Source of the DNA: an uncultured Oxalobacteraceae bacterium
GTDB lineage: Bacteria > Pseudomonadota > Gammaproteobacteria > Burkholderiales > Burkholderiaceae
Assembly: GCA_946480015.1 (NCBI GenBank)
Contig: CAMLIL010000127.1
Location: 1-13,443 of the forward strand
Length of the DNA stretch: 13,443 nucleotides
Direction: 5' to 3'
In this document: positions 5,631-11,905 of the stretch, in pieces
Position numbering within the stretch: the first letter of the stretch is position 1
Layout of the letters: each line of letters begins with the position of its first letter
Notes under the pieces: generated by a model
What the model was told of the DNA's origin: nothing
Seen by the model: the letters and a program-made list of their open reading frames with translations, nothing else
Database searches by the model: none
Translations under genes and position numbers: made by a program

Positions 5631-8176
5631 CGATTATGGCAGTAGATGTCAAACCAACGCTTCGAACGGTCAAGCAGATTGTCGACAAGGATGGAACAGC
5701 GTTCAAGGCCACGCTGACGAGCGGTGTCTGGGTGGGCCATGAACAGGTCTTCTCACGGCCGCAGGAAGGCAACAAGATCACGCCATTTGTCACCGGGGCC
5801 GAGTACTTCAGCGATCTGGTCGAGTCGATCCGTGGCGCACGGTCGGAAATCTGCATCCTCGGTTGGCAGGTCAACTGGGATGCAATGCTTGCTCCTGGCT
5901 TGCGGCTTTACGATGTGCTGCTGGAGGCCGCTAAAAAGAACGTGAAAATCTTCGTCATGCCGTGGGATGACAGCAAGCCCATGTTGACCTATGACACCCA
6001 GACCAAGGCTGTCCTCGAGAGCATCAATGCCCATCCCGAGGTAAAGGCGGATCTGGTCAACGTACTGCTATCGAAATCGCTGGCGTCGAAGAACAATGGT
6101 TATTTCTCCCACCATCAAAAGCAGGTAATCGTCGACCGCGCGATCGCGTATATCGGCGGAATCGACCTTGCGTATGGTCGTTATGATGACGCGACATACG
6201 ACTTGCGTTGCAATGCCAGCGGGCGGGAAGTGTTGAATCGCTACAATTCATGCGTGCCCAGTTTGCAGCGGCTTGCCACCGATCTGCTGGTCGATCCGGA
6301 TCGGATGACCGGTTTCTGGGACCGCTACAAACGCGACACATCGTACGCCCCGACCAACGCCACGGTTGAAATGCGCAAGGTTGCTGCAGGCGGATGGCAA
6401 ATGCCGTACGCAACACCGGGCACGGTCGGAATCGCCGTCAATAGCGTTACCGGCGTGTCCAAATTCGAGCACAACGCCCCTCTTCCCATGACGCTCGATC
6501 CTGTGCGGCAACCGCGCATGCCCTGGCAGGACGTTCATACCCGCATCGAGGGACCGTCGGTGTCGGACCTGTTGAGAAACTTCGTGGTCAGGTGGAACGC
6601 GTCGGGCGGCGCGCGCATGCCGATGCCGCGTCATCCGTCAGAGTACGAAAAAGTGGGAAACGCGTACATTCAAGTCCTGCGTAGCGCGCCGGCGACGATG
6701 CGCGAAGCCGAATACAGAGCTCAATTGCCCCGGCCAGCCGTCGCACCGGCGGGCGGCACTGAAGACGACATTCACCGCGCCATGGTTCAGTTGATCGAGA
6801 AGAGCAGCCGGTTTATTTACATCGAAAGCCAGTTCTTCGTTTCGGCATTTGGAGAAGAAGCCAAAACCAAGGATCCGGATCTTTCTCCTGCTGCACAGTT
6901 CATCGGCACTTTTGGCGGAGCTGATCAAAATGGTAGCGCCGGACTAGCGGCAAAACTGGACCAGGATTCACACGCCCATTTACGTCGAGAAGGGCTGAAA
7001 CCTTACATCGAAGTCGACACGCGGGATGCATATAGGCCGCCATCGAACAAGGTCTGCCTCGCACTGGTCAAACGAATAGAACGCGCGATTCTCGATGCGT
7101 CATCCCCAAATTTCCACGTGTACATCACGATACCGGTACATCCCGAAGGTAGTTTTATGAACACGGCATTCATCGCGGTTCAAATCTACTGGACAATGCA
7201 GACAATTTCGTTTGGCACCAACAGCCTGTTGAACGGTATTCGCCGTGCGCTTAAAGCCAAGGAATTGCATTCCAAAAATGACTCAAACTATCGCCGTGTG
7301 ATCGATGATCTGTCAAACCAGGAATATCTCGACATTCCTGTGGAAGCATGCTTCAGGTATGTAACCCTTCTCAATTTGAGAAACTGGGAAAAAATCGGCG
7401 AGAGCAAGGAAGCTCGCTATGTGACTGAACAAATCTACGTGCATTCGAAATTGATGGTCGTAGATGATCTTTATGCATTGCTCGGAACAGCTAACATTAA
7501 CGATCGTAGTTTACTGGGCGAACGAGATTCAGAAATTGCAGTCCTCGTCATGGATGGCGATTCTCATCGCGCGGATATCTGTGGAAATGGAAGCCAGCGG
7601 CCAGTTCGCGCGTATGCACATGAACTACGAAAAAAAATTTGGAAGAAGATTTTTGGCATTACGGGAGGCGTGCGTCCGGCAAACAACCTTGTGCAAGCGA
7701 TAGAACAACCAGGCATACCAGATAGCTGGCACCTAATACAAAAGCAAGCCGATTTTAACGCAAATGCCTTCGAATCGGCTTTCTCGTATATCCCCAAAAA
7801 TTGGATTGCAAGCGGAAGCGATGGAACTACTTTGCCGGCCAGCATTATCCCAAACTGGGACCGGCTAGAACAAAGTCCAAATTCAAAAGACAGCTTTGCT
7901 GGCTATCCTGCGTCGCCACTTCCATTTCAAGAAGAATTTTGGCGCACACCTCGGCATAATAATAATGCAGTATCAGGGCTGGAGCAAATTCGAGGCTTTA
8001 TCACTTCCCTACCGGTATTTTGGACACAGGGAGAAATGAATCGCTTTGATTATCCGACGTCTATGGTCGCCGCGAATGAAGCGAAAGAAAATTCGTCGCA
8101 ATCCGAAGTTGCCGAACAACGCGTTGAACCTAGCGCTAAGTTGGCCAAAGTTAAACCCGCAGGGGGAGTCGCATGA
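5627..8176 (+). CDS. T6SS phospholipase D effector (Tle5 type, two HKD motifs)
   Basis: The product has 849 residues (846 if started at 5636) and two HxKx4D motifs that build one phospholipase D active site. The first is H163/K165/D170, in FSHHQKQVIVD followed by YIGGIDLAYGR. The second is H606/K608/D613, in YVHSKLMVVDD followed by LLGTANINDRSL and GERDSEIAVL. Other family landmarks are ILGWQVNWD near 77-85, MPWQDVHTRIEGPSVSDLLR near 298-317 and RFIYIESQFF near 395-404. The layout is that of eukaryote-like PLDs used as antibacterial T6SS lipase effectors (PldB/Tle5b). No signal peptide is visible, as expected for cargo loaded on VgrG. The position right after a VgrG with a docking extension, and before exported immunity proteins, supports toxin use against phospholipids in the target periplasm. 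The C-terminus (about 810-849) is polar and low in complexity. Base composition falls in the 3' third: line 5821-5880 has 37 G/C of 60, line 7441-7500 only 23. This may mark a recombinant 3' end. Confidence 0.9.
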   Translation: MTIMAVDVKPTLRTVKQIVDKDGTAFKATLTSGVWVGHEQVFSRPQEGNKITPFVTGAEYFSDLVESIRGARSEICILGWQVNWDAMLAPGLRLYDVLLEAAKKNVKIFVMPWDDSKPMLTYDTQTKAVLESINAHPEVKADLVNVLLSKSLASKNNGYFSHHQKQVIVDRAIAYIGGIDLAYGRYDDATYDLRCNASGREVLNRYNSCVPSLQRLATDLLVDPDRMTGFWDRYKRDTSYAPTNATVEMRKVAAGGWQMPYATPGTVGIAVNSVTGVSKFEHNAPLPMTLDPVRQPRMPWQDVHTRIEGPSVSDLLRNFVVRWNASGGARMPMPRHPSEYEKVGNAYIQVLRSAPATMREAEYRAQLPRPAVAPAGGTEDDIHRAMVQLIEKSSRFIYIESQFFVSAFGEEAKTKDPDLSPAAQFIGTFGGADQNGSAGLAAKLDQDSHAHLRREGLKPYIEVDTRDAYRPPSNKVCLALVKRIERAILDASSPNFHVYITIPVHPEGSFMNTAFIAVQIYWTMQTISFGTNSLLNGIRRALKAKELHSKNDSNYRRVIDDLSNQEYLDIPVEACFRYVTLLNLRNWEKIGESKEARYVTEQIYVHSKLMVVDDLYALLGTANINDRSLLGERDSEIAVLVMDGDSHRADICGNGSQRPVRAYAHELRKKIWKKIFGITGGVRPANNLVQAIEQPGIPDSWHLIQKQADFNANAFESAFSYIPKNWIASGSDGTTLPASIIPNWDRLEQSPNSKDSFAGYPASPLPFQEEFWRTPRHNNNAVSGLEQIRGFITSLPVFWTQGEMNRFDYPTSMVAANEAKENSSQSEVAEQRVEPSAKLAKVKPAGGVA

Positions 8177-9276
8177 CCATTTTCTGGCACACCTTATCAA
8201 AAATTACGCTACTTCACTATGCTGTAACGATGGCTATAGTTCTTCCATCTTCGGTTAGCCTTGCTGGAGAATCCACAGCGAACTGGCCAACCGAGTGCGT
8301 CGGTCGGTTACAAATAGCCATACCCGGGCAAGTCGACGTTGCTTCCTTGCCATATGAAGAACTGATGGCGGGTGATCCCAATCCCACATACCGCTTTGAC
8401 GACGGCCAAATCGCGGGGTATAGCGAAATTCAATATAACGGCTTGCTATTCATCACTCGCGAGTTGCAGACCACTGAGCTTGAGGCCGTCCAAAAGGAAT
8501 TCTCCCGTCGATTCGAAACTGTGAAGAAGCGTTCGGCTACCCAACAACTAGCCGAAGGTAAAACTTCTCCCCAGTTTCTGCGACTTCACATGTCCAGGCT
8601 AGGACTAGCGTGGCAGAAAGGAGACGACTTCCACGCCTTTATTAGCGTTGAGCGGCATGCGGTTCACTGGGCCGTTCACGGTCATCCCGAAACACGTGAC
8701 AAACTCAACAAGATTTTTCGAATTATCGCAGATGGTCTTCAATTCCGGCCGCTTTTGAGCGTGCCGTCAGGAAACGGTGTTTGCATTCCCTACGGATTTA
8801 TCAATGACGACGGAGTAAACAGCAGGAAAGTCGCGGCCACGTACAGGCTACGTGACCATCCAGATGTAACAATCATGCTGGAGGACGCCAGAGCTCGTGA
8901 CGTGGCATCGTTTCAGGATCCTGAAAAATTCACGGCAATTTACAAATCAAACTTCTTTTGGACCCAGCGCTATCGGTCGGTCAAGTCGCGCGAGAATCTA
9001 TTACATGGCTCCTACCACAAAATTAAGTTTGCGGGCCAAAGCGCGGTCGAGACGATGTTCAAACTCACGCGCGACGATAATACAGAGGACTTCGGTTACC
9101 TTGTTGTTACGCGCGGTGATCCGGATGCGAAAGAAGACACGCCGGACCTAATGATGTATGTGATTCAAAACGCTCAACACGCTGTAATGAAGGGTATTAA
9201 ACCAATGGAAAAGGAAAAATTCTTTGAAATGGCCAAGGCAATTTCGGCCAGTGTTAAGCGTCGGGAGATCAGGTAA
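8173..9276 (+). CDS. Exported T6SS immunity protein, Tli4-like (first copy)
   Basis: The product has 367 residues, with an N-terminal hydrophobic signal peptide (about 1-31, likely cleavage after SLA) that places it in the periplasm, where a phospholipase effector would act. The mature start (WPTECVGRLQIAIPG, about 38-52), the FDDGQIAGYSEIQYNG segment and the C-terminal FAGQSAVETMFKL region resemble the two-domain Tli4 immunity family as I remember it; no profile search was possible. No enzyme motif is seen. The start overlaps the phospholipase stop (ATGA, 8173-8176), with a strong AGGGGGAG ribosome binding site at 8161-8168, so it should be co-expressed with the toxin. Residues 220-367 are almost the same as those of the second copy, while the N-terminal part is diverged. 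Immunity role is inferred from position, export signal and family resemblance. Confidence 0.75.
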   Translation: MTIFWHTLSKITLLHYAVTMAIVLPSSVSLAGESTANWPTECVGRLQIAIPGQVDVASLPYEELMAGDPNPTYRFDDGQIAGYSEIQYNGLLFITRELQTTELEAVQKEFSRRFETVKKRSATQQLAEGKTSPQFLRLHMSRLGLAWQKGDDFHAFISVERHAVHWAVHGHPETRDKLNKIFRIIADGLQFRPLLSVPSGNGVCIPYGFINDDGVNSRKVAATYRLRDHPDVTIMLEDARARDVASFQDPEKFTAIYKSNFFWTQRYRSVKSRENLLHGSYHKIKFAGQSAVETMFKLTRDDNTEDFGYLVVTRGDPDAKEDTPDLMMYVIQNAQHAVMKGIKPMEKEKFFEMAKAISASVKRREIR

Positions 9277-9284
9277 TCGAGAAA
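8830..9284 (+). repeat. Direct repeat, copy 1 (3' part of the first immunity gene)
   Basis: The last 148 codons of the first immunity gene plus 8 bases after its stop (TCGAGAAA) match the segment at 10083-10537. The proteins agree at 131 of 148 positions with no gap, counted by hand, and long DNA blocks are identical or nearly so (for example around 8979-9045). Upstream of 8830 similarity drops sharply. Extension past the stop codon points to shared DNA ancestry or gene conversion rather than protein-level constraint alone. Confidence 0.85.
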
Positions 9285-9306
9285 CATCCGGTTAAAGACA
9301 TTAGCT

Positions 9307-9411
9307 AAGAACGGCGAACTTGACGGGCAGCCAATGTTCGCATCGATGCAGAGCGAACTCAATACCATTTCTAATCTGGAGAAGGTGCGTCCAGCGGGTG
9401 AACAGACATGA
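9307..9411 (+). pseudogene. Relic C-terminal tail of a lost phospholipase effector
   Basis: The gap between the two immunity genes is open from the first gene's TAA to a TGA at 9409-9411, 44 codons in the same frame. The final part reads NGELDGQPMFASM, then QSELNT, then LEKVRPAGEQT. The intact phospholipase ends with QGEMNRFDYPTSM (about 801-813), then SQSE, then LAKVKPAGGVA. The matches fall in the same order: [QN]GE[ML], [TA]SM, QSE and KV[KR]PAG. The final KVxPAG-x-x-x-stop has identical spacing. The TGA overlaps the next immunity ATG in an ATGA, exactly as the real effector overlaps the first immunity gene. I read this as the last about 33 codons of a second effector gene whose body has been lost. 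The similarity is short and judged by eye, so chance is not excluded. No separate start or ribosome binding site suggests an independent gene. Confidence 0.5.
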
Positions 9412-10529
9412 CCAAAACGCATACTGCATCATTATTGTCGTTAATCGGCATAGCACGGTTAGTCACTCCATTGTTAGTGACATACGCCTGTGCCGCTCAA
9501 TCAGCAGCTACGCCATGGCCGATCGAATGCGTAGGTCGGCTTCAAATTCGCTTTCCGGGGAATGTAGAAACAGCAGCCGTGTCGCCGGCCGACTTTGTTG
9601 CAGGAAGATCGGATCCCGACTTTCGATTCGATGACGGGCAGTTAGCTGGATTTAGCCGCTTGCAATATGGCGGCGTTGTTATCATCACACGTGCACTACA
9701 GAAGAATGAGCTAGACCTCATTCGTGCAACCGAGAATCGATGGGTTGAAGCGGCCAAAAATGGCAAAACTAGCCTCGCCGGAGCTAACGCCAACGCCAAG
9801 ACTTCGGTATCGCCGCGCTTCGAACGACTTAGTCCCGTTTCCGATACAGGATTGGCATGGCGGAATGGTGAGCGTTTTGTGGCCTTTGATGTCCTCGAAA
9901 ACCACGCAACCAAATGGGTTGTCACCGGAATACCGGAGCAGCGAGATCGCCGCGCAAGGAATTTCCGCGCTTTCGTTGGCGGCTTACGCTTCAGGCCAAT
10001 CCTGACGGTTCCAGACACCGCTGGGGTCTGCTTGCCATATGCATTCGTCGAGGACAACGGAAACGACGCTGCCGGAAGAGTAGTTGCTGCTACCTACCGA
10101 CTCCGCGATCACCCTGATGTCACCATCATGTTGGAAGACGCTTCCGCGAGTGCCCCTGCGGCTTTCCAGGATCCAACCAAATTTACCGCTATCTATAAAT
10201 CAAATTTTTTCTGGGCCCAGCGCTATCAATCGGTCAAGTCCCGCGAGAACCTATTACATGGCTCGTATCACAAAATTAAGTTTGCGGGCCAGCACGCGGT
10301 CGAGACGATGTTCAAACTGACGCGCGAGGATAACACACAGGACTTCGGCTACCTTGTTGTTACGCGCGGCGACCCGGATGCGAAAGTAGACACGCCGGAT
10401 CTGATGATGTATGTAATTCAAAACGCGCAACACGCAGTAGCAAAAGGCATCAAGCCGATGGAGAAGGACAAATTCTTTGAAATGGCCAAGGCCATCGCGG
10501 CCAGTGTTAAGCCCCGGGAGATCAAGTAA
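9408..10529 (+). CDS. Exported T6SS immunity protein, Tli4-like (second copy)
   Basis: The 373-residue product is a paralogue of the preceding immunity protein. A signal peptide covers about residues 1-30 (hydrophobic SLLSLIGIARLVTPLLV, with cleavage near YACA or AQS). Cys28 lacks a good lipobox, so a lipoprotein is possible but not favoured. Mature landmarks match the first copy: WPIECVGRLQI, FRFDDGQLAGFSRLQYGG, GLAWRNGE, GLRFRPILTVPD and GVCLPYAF. By eye the N-terminal domain shares less than half its residues with the first copy, whereas residues 226-373 agree at 131 of 148 positions. Ahead of the gene is the relic effector tail ending in an ATGA overlap; the ribosome binding site is weak (GGGTGA). 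It may protect against a related effector carried by other strains, or be kept from a former effector-immunity pair. There is no internal stop or frameshift, so it appears functional. Confidence 0.75.
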   Translation: MTKTHTASLLSLIGIARLVTPLLVTYACAAQSAATPWPIECVGRLQIRFPGNVETAAVSPADFVAGRSDPDFRFDDGQLAGFSRLQYGGVVIITRALQKNELDLIRATENRWVEAAKNGKTSLAGANANAKTSVSPRFERLSPVSDTGLAWRNGERFVAFDVLENHATKWVVTGIPEQRDRRARNFRAFVGGLRFRPILTVPDTAGVCLPYAFVEDNGNDAAGRVVAATYRLRDHPDVTIMLEDASASAPAAFQDPTKFTAIYKSNFFWAQRYQSVKSRENLLHGSYHKIKFAGQHAVETMFKLTREDNTQDFGYLVVTRGDPDAKVDTPDLMMYVIQNAQHAVAKGIKPMEKDKFFEMAKAIAASVKPREIK

Positions 10530-10537
10530 TCGAGAAA
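10083..10537 (+). repeat. Direct repeat, copy 2 (3' part of the second immunity gene)
   Basis: This is the partner of 8830-9284. Equal length, no gaps in the coding part, and the same TCGAGAAA after the stop codon. Differences cluster in one short stretch (RARDVAS versus SASAPAA, around 10143-10163); the rest are scattered single residues. The two copies lie 1253 bases apart, so recombination between them would delete one immunity gene-equivalent unit and leave a hybrid gene. Confidence 0.85.
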
Positions 10538-10737
10538 TATGCCTTCAAAGCTGTGGGCCGGTCTTCGCAACCTTATGCTTCGTCGTTGCGGACTATGCAT
10601 CGCCCGACGAGCACCGCATGCGCTAAAGAGCAAGCCCGCTCGAATCAGAAACAAACAGAATGGAGAATTATGCGTCGTCTAACGAAAGATTATTCGACGC
10701 ATATGAACAAATATCTGTCGCGCGACGGCTGCGATAC
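10530..10737. other. Convergent intergenic region between the immunity gene and nrdB
   Basis: No reliable gene is seen. Continuing the immunity gene's frame past its stop gives about 50 open codons, basic and Cys-containing, with no ribosome binding site of note. An 8-bp inverted repeat (ATGCGTCG at 10670-10677 with CGACGCAT at 10695-10702, 17-base loop) may act as a weak transcription end for the two convergent genes, but it has no T-run. A strong terminator, which one would expect here, is not evident. Confidence 0.4.
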
Positions 10738-11844
10738 TTACTCCCAGTTCAGCGCGCCGCCGGTCTGGTACTCGGTCACGCGCGTTTCGAAGAAGTTGCG
10801 CTCTTTCTTCAGGTCGATCATCTCGCTCATCCATGGGAACGGGTTTTCTTCCTGGGCGAACAGCGGCTCCAGCCCGATCTGGGTGGCGCGGCGGTTGGCG
10901 ATGAAGCGCAGGTAGCCTTTGAACATGGTCGCGTTCAGGCCCAGCACGCCGCGTGGCATGGTGTCTTCGGCGTAGGCGTATTCCAGTTCCACGGCCTTGT
11001 GGAACAGCGCCTTGATCTCTTCGCGGAAGGCGGGCGTCCACAGCAGCGGATTTTCCATCTTGATCGTGTTGATCAGGTCGATGCCGAAATTGCAATGCAT
11101 CGATTCGTCGCGCAGGATGTACTGGTACTGCTCGGCCGCGCCCATCATCTTGTTCTGGCGGCCCAGCGCCAGGATCTGGGTGAAGCCGACGTAGAAGAAC
11201 AGGCCTTCCATCAGGCAAGCGAATACGATCAGGGACTTCAGCAGCTTCTGGTCCGATTCCACCGTGCCGGTGGTAAATGCCGGGTCGGTCAGGGTGTTGA
11301 TGAACGGGATCAGGAATTCATCCTTCTCGCGGATCGACTTGACTTCATTGTAGGCGTTGAAGATTTCGCCTTCGTCCAGCCCCAGCGATTCGACGATGTA
11401 CTGGTAGGCGTGGGTGTGGATGGCTTCCTCGAACGCCTGGCGCAGCAGGTACTGGCGGCATTCCGGCGCCGTGATGTGGCGGTAGGTGCCCAGCACGATG
11501 TTGTTGGCGGCCAGCGAGTCGGCGGTCACGAAGAAGCCGAGGTTGCGCTTGACGATGCGGCGCTCGTCTTCGGTCAGGCCGTTCGGGTTCTTCCACAGCT
11601 CGATGTCGCGCTGCATGTTCACTTCCTGCGGCATCCAGTGGTTGGCGCAGCCGGCCAGGTATTTGTCCCACGCCCATTTGTACTTGAACGGGACCAGCTG
11701 GTTCACGTCGGTCTTGCCGTTGATGATGCGCTTGTCGTCGGCATGCACGCGCTTGGCGACCGACGCGGCGTCGGCGGCAGGTTCGCCCGCAGGCATTGGC
11801 GGTCGGGCGGTTTGGGTGCTTGGTTCGTCATCCCAGGAGAGCAT
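10738..11844 (-). CDS. nrdB: Class Ia ribonucleoside-diphosphate reductase, beta subunit
   Basis: The 368-residue product houses the di-iron/tyrosyl radical cofactor that starts reduction of ribonucleoside diphosphates to deoxyribonucleotides. The metal ligands are in place: D109 (TADSLAAN), E140 and H143 ([10 protein letters not shown]), E213 (CLMEG), and E247 and H250 (RDESMH). Tyr147 sits at the radical position, four residues after His143, so this is a tyrosyl-radical (Ia) and not a phenylalanine (Ic) form. The C-terminus ends TGGALNWE, suited to docking on NrdA. The first about 40 residues are a Pro/Ala-rich extension before the conserved core. The start is supported by AGAGGA upstream of the ATG. 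It lies 61 bases downstream of nrdA on the same strand, so the two form an operon; the spacer holds a stable hairpin. Confidence 0.97.
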   Translation of the reverse strand: MLSWDDEPSTQTARPPMPAGEPAADAASVAKRVHADDKRIINGKTDVNQLVPFKYKWAWDKYLAGCANHWMPQEVNMQRDIELWKNPNGLTEDERRIVKRNLGFFVTADSLAANNIVLGTYRHITAPECRQYLLRQAFEEAIHTHAYQYIVESLGLDEGEIFNAYNEVKSIREKDEFLIPFINTLTDPAFTTGTVESDQKLLKSLIVFACLMEGLFFYVGFTQILALGRQNKMMGAAEQYQYILRDESMHCNFGIDLINTIKMENPLLWTPAFREEIKALFHKAVELEYAYAEDTMPRGVLGLNATMFKGYLRFIANRRATQIGLEPLFAQEENPFPWMSEMIDLKKERNFFETRVTEYQTGGALNWE

Positions 11845-11871
11845 GTTTGTTCCTCTTATATATAGTTACTG

Positions 11872-11899
11872 CGTCGTCCCCGCTCGCGCGAGGACGACG
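11872..11899 (-). repeat. GNRA-capped hairpin in the nrdA-nrdB spacer (REP-like)
   Basis: On the minus (transcribed) strand the segment folds into a 12-bp stem, with one T-G pair, closed by a GCGA tetraloop. The fold is better on that strand, because the opposite strand has a C-A mismatch at the wobble position. No T-run follows, so it is not a standard terminator. It resembles the GTCGTCCCCGC-type palindromes that recur in intergenic DNA of this bacterial group; that comparison is from memory. It may protect the upstream nrdA message end or tune the nrdA to nrdB ratio. Confidence 0.6.
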
Positions 11900-11905
11900 G
11901 TCAAT

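Noticed and set aside
9480..9500. A lipobox in the second immunity protein (Cys28)
   Set aside because: The residues before the Cys (VTYA) fit the lipobox poorly and the first copy has no Cys at this site, so an ordinary signal peptide is preferred.
10539..10682. A short open frame after the second immunity gene, considered as another relic effector tail
   Set aside because: It lacks the GE, SM and KVxPAG pattern seen in the relic at 9307-9411 and no immunity gene follows it.
10660..11865. A 401-codon plus-strand frame opposite nrdB, and a similar 461-codon frame at 11486-12871
   Set aside because: These are antisense shadows of nrdB and nrdA caused by high-GC third positions; the sense frames carry all ribonucleotide reductase motifs.
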